Assembly (NCBI RefSeq): GCF_035599575.1 | Contig: NZ_CP141179.1 | Coordinates: forward strand, 2,418,001-2,482,000 | Source of the DNA: Roseovarius sp. Pro17 | GTDB taxonomy: Bacteria; Pseudomonadota; Alphaproteobacteria; Rhodobacterales; Rhodobacteraceae | DNA length: 64,000 bases | Direction: 5' to 3' | Shown: positions 16,036 to 24,804 of the stretch, one piece after another | Layout of the letters: each line of letters begins with the position of its first letter | Position numbering within the stretch: position 1 is the stretch's first letter | The notes under the pieces: model-generated | What the model was told of the DNA's origin: nothing | Databases searched by the model: none | Seen by the model: the letters and a program-made list of their open reading frames with translations, nothing else | Translations under genes and position numbers: made by a program

Positions 16036-17211
16036 TCAGGGCTTGGGCAGAGTCTCGGGGCGGCGCCAGCCCATGAAGCTGGGCTTGCCCTTGACCAGCT
16101 CGGTCAGAACTGCGGCCTTGTCGGGCTCGTGGCCTTCTTCGGCCGAAGAATAGGACAGTTTGCCGGTCAGCAGATCGAACTCGCCCTCCTCCAGCGCCTT
16201 GGCGACTGCTGCGCCATCGGTGGTGCCTGCGGCCTCTACTGCGGCGGCCATCAGCATAATCGTGTCCCAGCCGGTCGCAACAAACGAGCTTTCGGGATCT
16301 TCGCCGTGCTTGGCTTTGTAAAGCTCGATGAAGTTCGGCATCTCGTCATGCGATTCCGGTCCCATCCAGGCGTGGGTGACGAAATAGACGTCATTGCCCA
16401 GCTTTTCGCCGAGGCCCTCATGCATGGCCGGATCGTCATAGGCATCACCGCCCAGAACCGGCGCGTCGATACCTGCCTCACGCAGCGCGCGGATGATGAC
16501 GCCAATATCCTGACCGTAGGACGACAGGAAGATCACGTCGGGTTTCTCATCCAACGCCTGAAGCCGCGACAACTGTGCCGAGAAGTCATTGTCGCCGTTT
16601 GTATAGGTGTCCTCAAGGATCACTTCGCAGCCAATATCCTTGTAATGCTCAACGAAATATTTGGACAGCGACTTGGTATATGCGATGAACTGATCGGTAA
16701 CGACATATGCCTTTTTCCAGCCCTTTTCCTCGCAGGCAAAGTCGGCTGCGACGGCGCCCATCGTGGTGTTCCACATCGACAGGGTGAACTGCTTGTCGCC
16801 CAGCGACCACGAGGAATAGAGCGGATCGGACGCGCAGGTCGAAATGCCGACGATACCCGCCTCTTGCGCCTCGCGACCCGCCGGTCCGCCAAAGTCAAAG
16901 TCGCAGGGCGCGACCATCAGTTCGGCCCCCCGGTCAATCAGCTCGACCGCGACGTTGCCGACCGTCACCGGATCGGACTTGCCGTCGATGTTCACGAATT
17001 TGACCTGCCGACCCAGAATGCCGCCATTCTCGTTCAGGTAATCCACGGCCACTTCGGCACCCAAAAATCCGGGCGTGTCCAGCGGCGCCTGAATGCCCGT
17101 CAGTGACAGCGCGCCGCCAATCAGCAACTCCTTGTCGTCCTGCGCCGTTGCGGCGCCTGCCGTCATTATCGCGCCGGACGCGATTACGGCTGCCGTTTTC
17201 TTGATACTCAT
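16036..17211 (-). CDS. ABC transporter substrate-binding protein, LivJ/HAAT (peripla_BP_6) type
   Basis: A 391-residue periplasmic protein with signal peptide MSIKKTAAVIASGAIMTAGA, cleaved near ATAQ. The ATG at 17211 follows GGAGGAAAA; the longer frame upstream is not coding. Family features are IGGALSLTGIQAPLDTPGF near the mature start, AVDYLNENGGILGRQVKFVN, and EDTYTNGDNDFSAQLSRLQA later. It captures the substrate for the LivFGHM-type importer. The ligand cannot be read from the sequence; the neighbouring amidohydrolases and glutamine-synthetase-like ligase suggest an amide, ureido compound or amine rather than leucine. Confidence 0.9.
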   Translation of the reverse strand: MSIKKTAAVIASGAIMTAGAATAQDDKELLIGGALSLTGIQAPLDTPGFLGAEVAVDYLNENGGILGRQVKFVNIDGKSDPVTVGNVAVELIDRGAELMVAPCDFDFGGPAGREAQEAGIVGISTCASDPLYSSWSLGDKQFTLSMWNTTMGAVAADFACEEKGWKKAYVVTDQFIAYTKSLSKYFVEHYKDIGCEVILEDTYTNGDNDFSAQLSRLQALDEKPDVIFLSSYGQDIGVIIRALREAGIDAPVLGGDAYDDPAMHEGLGEKLGNDVYFVTHAWMGPESHDEMPNFIELYKAKHGEDPESSFVATGWDTIMLMAAAVEAAGTTDGAAVAKALEEGEFDLLTGKLSYSSAEEGHEPDKAAVLTELVKGKPSFMGWRRPETLPKP

Positions 17212-17261
17212 GGGTTTTCCTCCTCCAGTTGGTTGCACGCCTGTTTTGCGGCGCTTCGAAG

Positions 17262-17912
17262 TCATCCGGTCCGAGCAATCTCGGCCAGAAGGTCGTCGGT
17301 ATTCATCTGGCGGCAATAGCCGGCAATGGTTTTCAGCGAATTGTCGTGCCGCTCCTGACTGTAAGTCGCGCAGGCGTCGGGCACGAGGGTCACGAGGTAG
17401 TTCAGATCGCAGGCATCGCGCACGGCCGACTCGACGCATTGGTCGGTCAGAAGGCCACACAGCACGATCTGGCAGATGCCCAGATTGCGCAGCACATAAT
17501 CGATATGGGTCGACACAAAGACCGATGACGACGATTTGGGAAATACGATCTCGTCGCCCTCTGGCGCGATTTCATCCACGACCTTGCCGTCATGCGATCC
17601 CTTCGGCACGTTGAAGCCGGTGATTTTATAGTCGAGGCTACGGTCGCGCCCGTCCAGAGTCAGCGACTCGATCGTCGTGTACATCACCTCAATCCCTGCC
17701 GCGCGAAACCCCTTCTGCAACTTTTGCATGTTCGGCATCGCGGTGGTTTTGATGCGGTCAAAGTAATGGCCGTATTTGCCCGCAATATCCGCGTCGGACA
17801 CCTCTGCGAATTCACCGCCATCGCGGCGCACCGAAAAGTTCTGAACGTCGATGAACAACAGGCCCGAGCGGTCTGGATCAAGTGCAATCTGACGGGTTTG
17901 GGGATGGGTCAC
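17262..17912 (-). CDS. Isochorismatase-like cysteine hydrolase (amidohydrolase) 2
   Basis: A 216-residue cysteine hydrolase. The start is a GTG (VTHPQTRQIALDPDR) whose bases overlap the TGA of the upstream amidohydrolase gene, with GGAGAA before it. The triad is Asp in GLLFIDVQNF, Lys in IVFPKSSSSVF and Cys in CGLLTDQCVESAVRDACD. It is clearly a paralogue of the 11929-12606 protein but not a close copy. It lies just upstream of the binding-protein gene, in the same direction, with only about 50 bases between. A second C-N hydrolysis step on an ureido or amide intermediate is inferred. Confidence 0.83.
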   Translation of the reverse strand: MTHPQTRQIALDPDRSGLLFIDVQNFSVRRDGGEFAEVSDADIAGKYGHYFDRIKTTAMPNMQKLQKGFRAAGIEVMYTTIESLTLDGRDRSLDYKITGFNVPKGSHDGKVVDEIAPEGDEIVFPKSSSSVFVSTHIDYVLRNLGICQIVLCGLLTDQCVESAVRDACDLNYLVTLVPDACATYSQERHDNSLKTIAGYCRQMNTDDLLAEIARTG

Positions 17913-18718
17913 TGGGAATTCTCCAAGGTATCGAATGCAATGCTGAGCGCGTCGCTCAGACGTTCCGCCCAAAGATTCTGCCCGGCGTCATCGCGGATCA
18001 GATCGTTGCGCAGCTCAATCAGGACATGCGGAATCCCGCGCCGCTCACCATGGACCGGGATCGCATAGTCGCTGTCGTCGTCCACACTGTAAGGCGCATT
18101 GAGCGCGATATCGTCATCCGGTGCAACCCGCATCAGCGCTGCCTTTAGCGCGTCCGCCAGCCTGCGGTCGCGATTGAACAAGAGGCCAATCGACATGCCA
18201 CGCTTCTGCCCGCCAAAGACTGGCGTGAAAGAGTGAATGGTCAGCAGAACGCCCGCGCAACCCGACTCGGCGCGCTGGTCAAGCAGTTCGGCGACGGTGT
18301 CGTGCAAGGGCTTGTGAATTTCATCATAGCGCTGCCTGCGCGCCGCGTCGTCCAATGCAGCGTTGCCCGGAATAGTGACGCCATCGCTGGTTTCCGGGAT
18401 GCACTCTGGCGACTCCGGCGGCCGGTTCGTGTCGATCACAAGGCGGCTGTATCGCTGGAGCACCAATGGCGCATTTATCCGCTTAGACAAACACCGCGCC
18501 ACGCCCTCGGCCCCGATGTCCCATGCGATATGTTTGCCCATGTCGGCCGCATCCAACCCCAGCCCGTTCAGGCCCCGTGGCACGGCACGGCCGGCATGCT
18601 CGCACAGCAGCAGGGCGCGGGACGCACCATCCCGGTTGACGATCTCCACCGCAGGCGGATCATCCGGCGCAAGTAGCGCGCGCATAAGAGGCGCGTCGGT
18701 GTTCACGGCTTGGGACAT
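17909..18718 (-). CDS. N-formylglutamate amidohydrolase family protein (HutG-like)
   Basis: A 269-residue member of the N-formylglutamate amidohydrolase family. Its metal-binding-type motifs are LLLCEHAGRAVPRGL near residues 36-50, KHIAWDIGAEGVARCLSK, and LLTIHSFTPVFGG with the conserved His. SRLVIDTNRPP is also conserved. Family members remove N-formyl or related acyl groups from acidic amino acids. It is the first gene of the minus-strand operon, divergent from the RpiR regulator, and its stop overlaps the start of amidohydrolase 2. With no histidine-utilisation genes nearby, the true substrate is probably not N-formylglutamate. Confidence 0.82.
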   Translation of the reverse strand: MSQAVNTDAPLMRALLAPDDPPAVEIVNRDGASRALLLCEHAGRAVPRGLNGLGLDAADMGKHIAWDIGAEGVARCLSKRINAPLVLQRYSRLVIDTNRPPESPECIPETSDGVTIPGNAALDDAARRQRYDEIHKPLHDTVAELLDQRAESGCAGVLLTIHSFTPVFGGQKRGMSIGLLFNRDRRLADALKAALMRVAPDDDIALNAPYSVDDDSDYAIPVHGERRGIPHVLIELRNDLIRDDAGQNLWAERLSDALSIAFDTLENSQ

Positions 18719-18794
18719 ATTGGTTGGCAGACTCCCTCGTTAAAGAAATTAAAGAAAATCAGGCATCATTTAGCAAGTAATATTTATGCTTTGA

Positions 18795-18806
18795 GAAAAT
18801 AATTTC
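18795..18806. promoter_or_regulatory. Possible RpiR operator in divergent promoter
   Basis: GAAAATAATTTC has GAAA/TTTC inverted arms. It lies in the AT-rich 161-base gap between the HutG-like gene and the divergent RpiR gene. A direct-repeat-like AAAGAAATTAAAGAAAAT lies about 50 bases to the left. The role is inferred only from position and symmetry. Confidence 0.35.
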
Positions 18807-18879
18807 ATGTGCTCCAATGGGGACCGACTCGCGCCGACCAGTGCGGCTTGTGTGCGGTGCATGCTTTGAAGGGATAACG

Positions 18880-19752
18880 ATGACGGTTCAGGATGCGGTG
18901 CGCGAAAACCTATCCGAGCTTACCGCCGGGCAGACCAAGCTCGCGAACGCGCTGCTGGCGGATTATCCGTTTGCGGGCTTGCAACCAATCCAGCAACTGG
19001 CCGACTCCACCGGCGTCAGCCCTCCATCCATCTCGCGTTTCGTCAACCGTCTGGGCTTTGCCGGTTTCAGCGAGTTCCAGCATCGGCTGATCGAGGAGCT
19101 ACGTGAGAGCAGCCGTTCGCCCCGCGATCTGCGGGCCCTGTCTGCCGAGGCGGACGATTCGTGCTTTCTGGCGACCTACGCCCAGCGATTTGCCGATCTG
19201 GCCCGACGGTTGCCCGAAACCATCACGCAACAGCAGTTGGGAACTGTCGCGGCGTTGCTGGCCGATCCGGGACGCAGCATTTTTCTGCGCGGCGGGCGGA
19301 TCAGCGACACGCTGGCACGGTTCCTGTCTATGCATCTGCGCCAGATCCGGCAGGGCGTTCATCATATGGCCGACGACCCCGAGCTGTGGGCAGATTCGTT
19401 GCTGGAAATGCGCCGCGGGGATGTCGTGGTCCTGTTTGATTTCCGGCGCTACCAGCCCTCGGTCGAGCGTCTGGCAGCCGCAATTCACGCGCAGCGCCGC
19501 GCGCAGATCGTGCTGATAACCGATAAATGGCAGTCACCCGCGGCCCGCCATTGCAGCCATGTCGTCGCACTTCCCATCGAGATCGGCACCGCCTGGGACA
19601 CCGCCGCCGCCGCGCTGGCCCTGATCGAGGCGCTGATCGTCACCGTGTCCGAGCACGACTGGACCAGCACCGAAACCCGCATCGAATGCTGGGACGCGCT
19701 ACGTGCCGACCTGCAAGGCAAAGACAGCAACAAAGATCAGGAAACCTCATGA
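18880..19752 (+). CDS. RpiR/MurR family transcriptional regulator
   Basis: A 290-residue regulator. The N-terminal HTH domain (about 1-75) shows LQPIQQLADSTGVSPPSISR and FVNRLGFAGFSEFQHRL, the RpiR recognition-helix region. The C-terminal SIS-fold region includes FLRGGRISDTLARFLSMHL and VVLFDFRRYQPSVERLAAAI. The ATG at 18880 follows an AAGGGA site, and the frame upstream has no family similarity. It overlaps the start of the glutamine-synthetase-like gene by 4 bases (ATGA). It probably controls that gene and the divergent amidohydrolase/ABC operon. In the canonical family SIS domains sense phosphosugars, but several relatives regulate amino-acid and amine catabolism. Confidence 0.9.
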   Translation: MTVQDAVRENLSELTAGQTKLANALLADYPFAGLQPIQQLADSTGVSPPSISRFVNRLGFAGFSEFQHRLIEELRESSRSPRDLRALSAEADDSCFLATYAQRFADLARRLPETITQQQLGTVAALLADPGRSIFLRGGRISDTLARFLSMHLRQIRQGVHHMADDPELWADSLLEMRRGDVVVLFDFRRYQPSVERLAAAIHAQRRAQIVLITDKWQSPAARHCSHVVALPIEIGTAWDTAAAALALIEALIVTVSEHDWTSTETRIECWDALRADLQGKDSNKDQETS

Positions 19753-21059
19753 CGCGCGAAGAACTCATCATGGCTTGCACATGCGACATTGCCGGCAAGG
19801 TGCGCGGCAAATCCTTTCCCGCATCGCAGCTGGAAAAGCGGTTGAAACGCGGCATCGGCTGGACGCCGACCAACGTCCAGATCACATGCTTTGACAACAT
19901 TGCCGAAACACCCTTTGGATCGTTCGGCGATCTGGTGTTGATCCCCGACGTCGCCGCGACGATGCGCCTGCCCGAAGAGGGCGCGCCGAGCGAGGTGCTG
20001 ATGCTGGGCGATATCCGCCATACCGATGGCAAACCGTGGGAGTTTTGCACCCGCTCGATCCTGCGCGATGCGCTGGCCCGGCTGGAATATGTCGCGGGCC
20101 TGACCCTGAACGGCACGTTCGAGCACGAATTCCAGATCCGGGGCGAAGAGGCACGTCCCGGTACCGCCTTTTCGTCCGCAGGCTTTCGCGAATGGCGCGC
20201 CTTCGGCGAGACGCTGATCGCGGCAATGCGCGACAACGGGATCGCGCCTGATACCTTTCTGCGCGAATTCGGTCCGGGCCAGTTCGAAGTGACGATGGAC
20301 CCCAGCCAAGGCATCGCCATCGCCGATCAGGCCGTCATCCTGCGCGAACTGGTTCATGCCGTCGCCGCGCGCTTTGGCAAGGGCGCGACCTTCGTGCCGA
20401 TCCGCAGCCCTGATGCGGTCGGCAACGGCGTGCATGTCCACATGAGCCTCATGGATTCCGACGGCAATCCGGCCACCCATGACCCCGAGGGCAAGCACGA
20501 ACTGTCACGCCACGCCGGGCAATTTGTCGCCGGTATCCTGAAATATCTCGACGCTTTCACCGCCATCACCGCGCCCAGCGTCGTGTCCTATCTGCGCCTC
20601 ACCCCGCATCGCTGGAGCGCGGCGTTCAACAACCTCGGCTTTCGCGATCGCGAGGCCGCCCTGCGCATCTGTCCTGTCTCGGACATTTCCGACCTTGCCC
20701 GCGCGCGCCAATTTCATTTCGAATTCCGCGCCGCCGACGCCGCCGCCAGCCCCTATCTTCTGCTGGCCGCGCTGGTTCATGCCGGTGCCCAAGGTATCGA
20801 AGAAGAGCTGGACGTGCCGGAGGCCATGCAGCAGGATCTATCGCTGCTCTCGCCACAGGATCTGGCCGCCAGCGGTCACAAGCGCCTGCCACAGACCTTG
20901 GAAAAGGCGCTTGATGCCTTTGCGGCCAATGACACCGTAGCCAGCTGGTTTCCCGAAGGTTTCACGGATCTCTATGTCAAGCATAAGCAGGGCGAGGCGG
21001 CGATTGTCGCCGGTCTCGACCCCGAAGATCAATGCCGCCGCTACGAGGAAGTCTACTGA
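19749..21059 (+). CDS. Glutamine-synthetase-like gamma-glutamyl ligase
   Basis: A 436-residue glutamine-synthetase-family protein. Catalytic landmarks are the metal-binding Glu in GTFEHEFQI, EFGPGQFEVTM, the ammonia/glutamate loop GNGVHVHMSL near residues 228-237, and SYLRLTPHRW with the ATP-contacting Arg. The adenylylation-loop Tyr of GlnA is not apparent. These features suit the gamma-glutamylpolyamine / gamma-glutamyl-amide synthetase group, which activates an amine by joining it to the glutamate side chain. It overlaps the RpiR gene by 4 bases. In this cluster it might either glutamylate an amine substrate or recapture released ammonia. Confidence 0.82.
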   Translation: MTREELIMACTCDIAGKVRGKSFPASQLEKRLKRGIGWTPTNVQITCFDNIAETPFGSFGDLVLIPDVAATMRLPEEGAPSEVLMLGDIRHTDGKPWEFCTRSILRDALARLEYVAGLTLNGTFEHEFQIRGEEARPGTAFSSAGFREWRAFGETLIAAMRDNGIAPDTFLREFGPGQFEVTMDPSQGIAIADQAVILRELVHAVAARFGKGATFVPIRSPDAVGNGVHVHMSLMDSDGNPATHDPEGKHELSRHAGQFVAGILKYLDAFTAITAPSVVSYLRLTPHRWSAAFNNLGFRDREAALRICPVSDISDLARARQFHFEFRAADAAASPYLLLAALVHAGAQGIEEELDVPEAMQQDLSLLSPQDLAASGHKRLPQTLEKALDAFAANDTVASWFPEGFTDLYVKHKQGEAAIVAGLDPEDQCRRYEEVY

Positions 21060-21217
21060 GGCCAGTAGCGCTGAAAACACCCGCCGCTCATGATGCTGTT
21101 AGCCCTCTGCCACGACCATTGCGCCACCAGGTTTATCCATCACGGTGGACCCTGAACACGCCAACAATCGCCAGCGAAAGAGCGCGAGCAGCGGCCACCC
21201 TCGACCGTCGTCGTCTG

Positions 21218-22006
21218 CTACCAGAGCGCCCCGCCGGTGATCTGGATATTATCCATCGAGAGCCCGAACGCCTCGTCACGGCACAGGAACGTGGCCAGAG
21301 CGGCCACTTCGCCGGGCTGAATGATACGTTTCTGCGGGTTCTGCGCACGGATATCCTGAACGATATCGGCGCTGGTGCGGCCCTTGCCTTCGCGCTCGGC
21401 CACTTCGGCGGTGTTGGAGTGCAGCAGATCCGTCTCGACCCATGTCGGGCTGATCATGGTGCAGCCTACCCCGTGCGGAGCGCCTTCCAGCGCGACGCAA
21501 CGCGTCAGGCCCAGAAGGCCTGCCTTGGACGCGCAATAGGCGGGATTATCCATCCAGCCGACAGTTGCGGCGGTCGAGCCGATGTTGATGATCCGCCCCC
21601 AGCCTCGCCCGATCATGCCCGGCAAAACCGCCCGGGTCAGGCGAAAGGCGCCGCTCAGGTTGGTGTCCAGTATCTGGTGCCACAACGCGTCCGAATGGCC
21701 GACAACGCCCTGCTCGGCGGTGATGCCGGCGGCATTCACAAGGATATCGACAGGGCCAAGCTTGGCCTCGACGCTCTCGGTCGCCTTGCTCACGCTGAGG
21801 CCGTCCTGCACGTCCAGCGCAACGACATGGAATTGTTGGTTAAGGTCAGCCCCGTCGCCCTGCCCGGCCCTGCGTGAGCCGACGGCAACGCGCGCGCCAT
21901 GCACTGCCAACGACTTGGCAATGGCCAGTCCCACACCGGACAGCCCCCCGCTGACGAAGGCGACCTTGCCGGTCAGGAACGTATCGGTCGCGGTGTCATT
22001 CGACAT
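21218..22006 (-). CDS. Short-chain dehydrogenase/reductase (SDR)
   Basis: A 262-residue classical SDR: cofactor motif SGGLSGVGLAIA near residues 19-30, LVNAAGIT, catalytic Ser in IINIGSTAATVG and YCASKAG as the YxxxK pair. SRRAG after the second strand includes an Arg pair, which suggests NADP preference. AAGGATG precedes the ATG. It is convergent with the glutamine-synthetase-like gene across about 160 bases and immediately downstream of the Sat-CysC gene on the same strand (36-base gap), so co-transcription with the sulfur genes is as likely as a role in the amide cluster. The substrate is unknown. Confidence 0.83.
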   Translation of the reverse strand: MSNDTATDTFLTGKVAFVSGGLSGVGLAIAKSLAVHGARVAVGSRRAGQGDGADLNQQFHVVALDVQDGLSVSKATESVEAKLGPVDILVNAAGITAEQGVVGHSDALWHQILDTNLSGAFRLTRAVLPGMIGRGWGRIINIGSTAATVGWMDNPAYCASKAGLLGLTRCVALEGAPHGVGCTMISPTWVETDLLHSNTAEVAEREGKGRTSADIVQDIRAQNPQKRIIQPGEVAALATFLCRDEAFGLSMDNIQITGGALW

Positions 22007-22042
22007 CGGTTCATCCTTTGGCAGTTGGGTGGTTGCGCATCC

Positions 22043-23758
22043 TCAACCCTTTATCAGCCCCATCTGTTCCAGTTTCAGCACGACCTGATGGGCGCAGTTG
22101 TCGACGTCGACGTTTTCGGTCTCGACGCGTAGTTCGGGGGTTTCGGGAATGTCGTAGGGGTCCGAGATGCCGGTGAACTCCTTGATCTTGCCCGCGCGCG
22201 CCAGTTTGTAGAGGCCCTTGCGGTCGCGGCGCTCGCATTCCTCGATGCTGGTGGCGACGTGGACCTCAATGAACGCGCCGAACTCTTCGACGTCCTCGCG
22301 CACCGCGCGCCGCGTGGTGGCATAGGGCGCGATCGGGGCGCAGATGGCGATGCCGCCGTTCTTGGTGATTTCACTGGCGACATAGCCGATGCGGCGAATG
22401 TTCAGATCGCGGTGCTCCTTGCTGAATCCCAGCTCGGAGGAGAGATTCTTGCGCACGATATCGCCGTCCAGCAGCGTCACGGGGCGCCCGCCCATTTCCA
22501 TCAGCTTGACCATCAGCGCGTTGGCGATGGTGGATTTGCCCGACCCGGAATAGCCGGTGAAAAACACGGTGAATCCCTGATTGGCCCGTGGCGGGCGGGT
22601 GCGGCGCAGCTCCTTGACCACTTCGGGAAAGCTGAACCATTCCGGGATCTCGAGGCCCTCTTGCAGACGGCGGCGCAGCTCGGTCCCGGAGATGTTCAGG
22701 ATCGTGACGTCGTCCTTGTCCTCGATCTCGTCCATCGGCTCGTATTGGGCGCGCTCCTGCACATAGACCATGTGTTTGAAGTCCAGCATTTCGACGCCGA
22801 TCTCGTCCTGATACTTGCGGAACAGGTCCTGCGCATCGTAGGGGCCGTAGAAATCCTCGCCGGCCGAATTCTTGCCGGGGCCGGCGTGATCGCGCCCGAC
22901 GATGAAATGCGTGCAGCCGTGATTGGCCCGGATCAGCCCGTGCCAGACCGCCTCGCGCGGGCCGCCCATGCGCATGGCCAGGTTGAGCAGGCTCATCGTG
23001 GTGGTCGAACTTGGGTATTTGTCCAGCACCGCCTCGTAGCAGCGCACGCGGGTAAAGTGATCGACATCGCCCGGCTTTGTCATGCCGACGACAGGGTGGA
23101 TCAGCAGGTTGGCCTGCGCCTCCTTGGCGGCGCGGAACGTCAGTTCCTGATGCGCGCGGTGCAGCGGGTTGCGCGTCTGAAAGGCCACGATCTTGCGCCA
23201 GCCCAGCTTGCGAAAGTAGGCGCGCAGTTCGTTCGGGGTGTCGCGGCGACCGCGGAAATCATAATGCACCGGCTGCTGGATGCCGGTGACGGGACCGCCG
23301 AGATAGACCGCGCCGGCGGTGTTATGCAGGTAGTTGACGGCCGGATGGGCGCTGTCATCGGCGCCAAAGACCTTGGCCGCCTCGTTGGATTTGTCCGGGC
23401 TCCAGCGGTCGGTGACGGTCATGGTGGCGAGGATCACGCCCTCCTGATCGCGCAGGGCGATATCCTGCCCCAGTTCCAGCGCGTCGGCGAATGTGTCGCC
23501 CACGTCCAGCGTGATCGGCATCGGCCAGAGCGCGCCGCTGCTCAGGCGCATCTCCTCGACGACGCCATCGTAATCCGCCTCGCTCATGAACCCCTTGAGC
23601 GGGTTGAAGCCGCCATTCATCAGCAGCTCCAGATCGCAGATCTGGCGTGGCGTCAGATCATGGCTGACCAGATCGGCCGCCTCGACCTTCAGCTTCTGAG
23701 CCGACTCGTGGCTGACATAAAGTTCCGGGATCGGCGTGAGGTTCGTGAGAGGGAGCAT
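22043..23758 (-). CDS. Bifunctional sulfate adenylyltransferase / adenylylsulfate kinase (Sat-CysC)
   Basis: A 571-residue fusion that makes APS from sulfate and ATP and then phosphorylates it to PAPS. The N-terminal ATP-sulfurylase domain holds QTRNPLHRAHQEL near residue 196 and GRDHAGPGKNS near 286. The C-terminal APS-kinase domain has Walker A FFTGYSGSGKSTIANAL near residue 395 and the APS-binding DGDIVRKNLSSELGFS segment. The ATG at 23758 follows AAGGAAAG. An ATP-sulfurylase of this type, not the CysDN pair, is characteristic of many Alphaproteobacteria. It follows a sulfotransferase gene by 32 bases, so its PAPS probably feeds that enzyme as well as assimilation. Confidence 0.93.
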   Translation of the reverse strand: MLPLTNLTPIPELYVSHESAQKLKVEAADLVSHDLTPRQICDLELLMNGGFNPLKGFMSEADYDGVVEEMRLSSGALWPMPITLDVGDTFADALELGQDIALRDQEGVILATMTVTDRWSPDKSNEAAKVFGADDSAHPAVNYLHNTAGAVYLGGPVTGIQQPVHYDFRGRRDTPNELRAYFRKLGWRKIVAFQTRNPLHRAHQELTFRAAKEAQANLLIHPVVGMTKPGDVDHFTRVRCYEAVLDKYPSSTTTMSLLNLAMRMGGPREAVWHGLIRANHGCTHFIVGRDHAGPGKNSAGEDFYGPYDAQDLFRKYQDEIGVEMLDFKHMVYVQERAQYEPMDEIEDKDDVTILNISGTELRRRLQEGLEIPEWFSFPEVVKELRRTRPPRANQGFTVFFTGYSGSGKSTIANALMVKLMEMGGRPVTLLDGDIVRKNLSSELGFSKEHRDLNIRRIGYVASEITKNGGIAICAPIAPYATTRRAVREDVEEFGAFIEVHVATSIEECERRDRKGLYKLARAGKIKEFTGISDPYDIPETPELRVETENVDVDNCAHQVVLKLEQMGLIKG

Positions 23759-23790
23759 TGTCTTTCCTTCTGGCGGGCCGTGGCTGCGTG

Positions 23791-24546
23791 TCAAATTTTG
23801 AGGGCGTGTTCTTTTAGCATTTCGTAATGCGGCAGGTGGTGATCCAGATATTCTTGCGCGCGGGGATGCTGTTGGACCAACGCGGCAAAGTTCCGTTTCT
23901 GGGCCGCAATCTCTTCGTCGGTGATGGGTGCGATTCCCTTGGAGGCGCTGACTTTGCCGTGCCATTCTCCGACCTGCTTCCAATCTTCGGGCTGTTCGTC
24001 CTGCCAGGAAAACGCGTGATCGGCGGGCGGCAAGCCGATCGCACGCCATAGCGCGCCGATGGCCCCTGCGGTGTCGCGGCGAACGTCCTCGGCCCGGATC
24101 ACCGGGGCGTCAATGCCCACATCGGCCAGCGCCTTGAAATGGCGCGCCTGCGCCTCCAGCCCGATTTCCTCTAGGCTCGCGTTGGGGTCCAGCTTGAAAT
24201 AGGACGTGATCGACGCGACCGGATCACGGATGAGAAAACAGTTAACCAGCCGGTCGGACAGCGCCGCATCGTCCATGATGCGCGGCATGACATAATAGCT
24301 CATGTCCTTGATAAAGACCGGGCCGCTCTCGGCCTGCTTTAGCAGCATGGCGCGGACATCCTCATAGGACACCGGGCGATCCACCTCGGCCTCGAAATGC
24401 GGCATCTCGCGCACCTGTCTGTGCAAGTAATAGTCATACATGAACGGCTCATGATGACAGTCGAGGTCGCCGCGCTCGCGCATGACCCGCTCCATCGCGG
24501 TCGACATCGAACGGGGGTGGGACCAGAGAGCATAGATGGGATGCAT
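23791..24546 (-). CDS. PAPS-dependent sulfotransferase family protein
   Basis: A 251-residue cytosolic sulfotransferase-like protein. The 5'-phosphosulfate-binding loop is LWSHPRSMSTAMERVM near residues 7-22, and FLIRDPVASITSYFKLDP near residues 100-120 matches the 3'-phosphate-binding motif (RxxxxxxxS). The start is the ATG at 24546. It is transcribed together with the PAPS synthetase downstream, so sulfonate transfer to a hydroxyl acceptor is likely. The acceptor is unknown. It is divergent from a glycine-betaine-type importer, so a choline-like or other osmolyte acceptor is conceivable, but nothing in the sequence shows this. Confidence 0.82.
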   Translation of the reverse strand: MHPIYALWSHPRSMSTAMERVMRERGDLDCHHEPFMYDYYLHRQVREMPHFEAEVDRPVSYEDVRAMLLKQAESGPVFIKDMSYYVMPRIMDDAALSDRLVNCFLIRDPVASITSYFKLDPNASLEEIGLEAQARHFKALADVGIDAPVIRAEDVRRDTAGAIGALWRAIGLPPADHAFSWQDEQPEDWKQVGEWHGKVSASKGIAPITDEEIAAQKRNFAALVQQHPRAQEYLDHHLPHYEMLKEHALKI

Positions 24547-24650
24547 GTTTTTATCCGCGACCCTTGGGCCGTTTTTTGAAGGGACTTGAACGTTGTGCCC
24601 GGGACCCGGCCACCATTGCAGACTATTTCAACACAGGGGTAAACGTCATG

Positions 24651-24664
24651 GTGCCTTTAGGCAC
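24651..24664. promoter_or_regulatory. Short palindrome in divergent promoter region
   Basis: GTGCCT-TT-AGGCAC is a perfect inverted repeat in the 258-base gap between the sulfotransferase gene and the betaine-type binding-protein gene. It could be an operator or the loop of a leader hairpin. Otherwise only promoter-like sequence and the AGGAGG site of the binding-protein gene were seen in this gap. Confidence 0.35.
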
Positions 24665-24804
24665 TAACCGAATGGCGCACAGCGCGCTAGACTGCCGGTG
24701 CCAATGGTCATCTTTCGCCGAATCCGAACCTATCGGAGCGGCTGAGGGGCAAGGGGTCGACAACAGGCCCCGGAAAATATGAACTATCCAACCAGGAGGA
24801 CAAA

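Noticed and set aside
22259..23827. 522-codon plus-strand ORF opposite Sat-CysC
   Set aside because: It mirrors the PAPS synthetase, whose motifs are clear on the minus strand; no motif or ribosome site supports the plus-strand frame.
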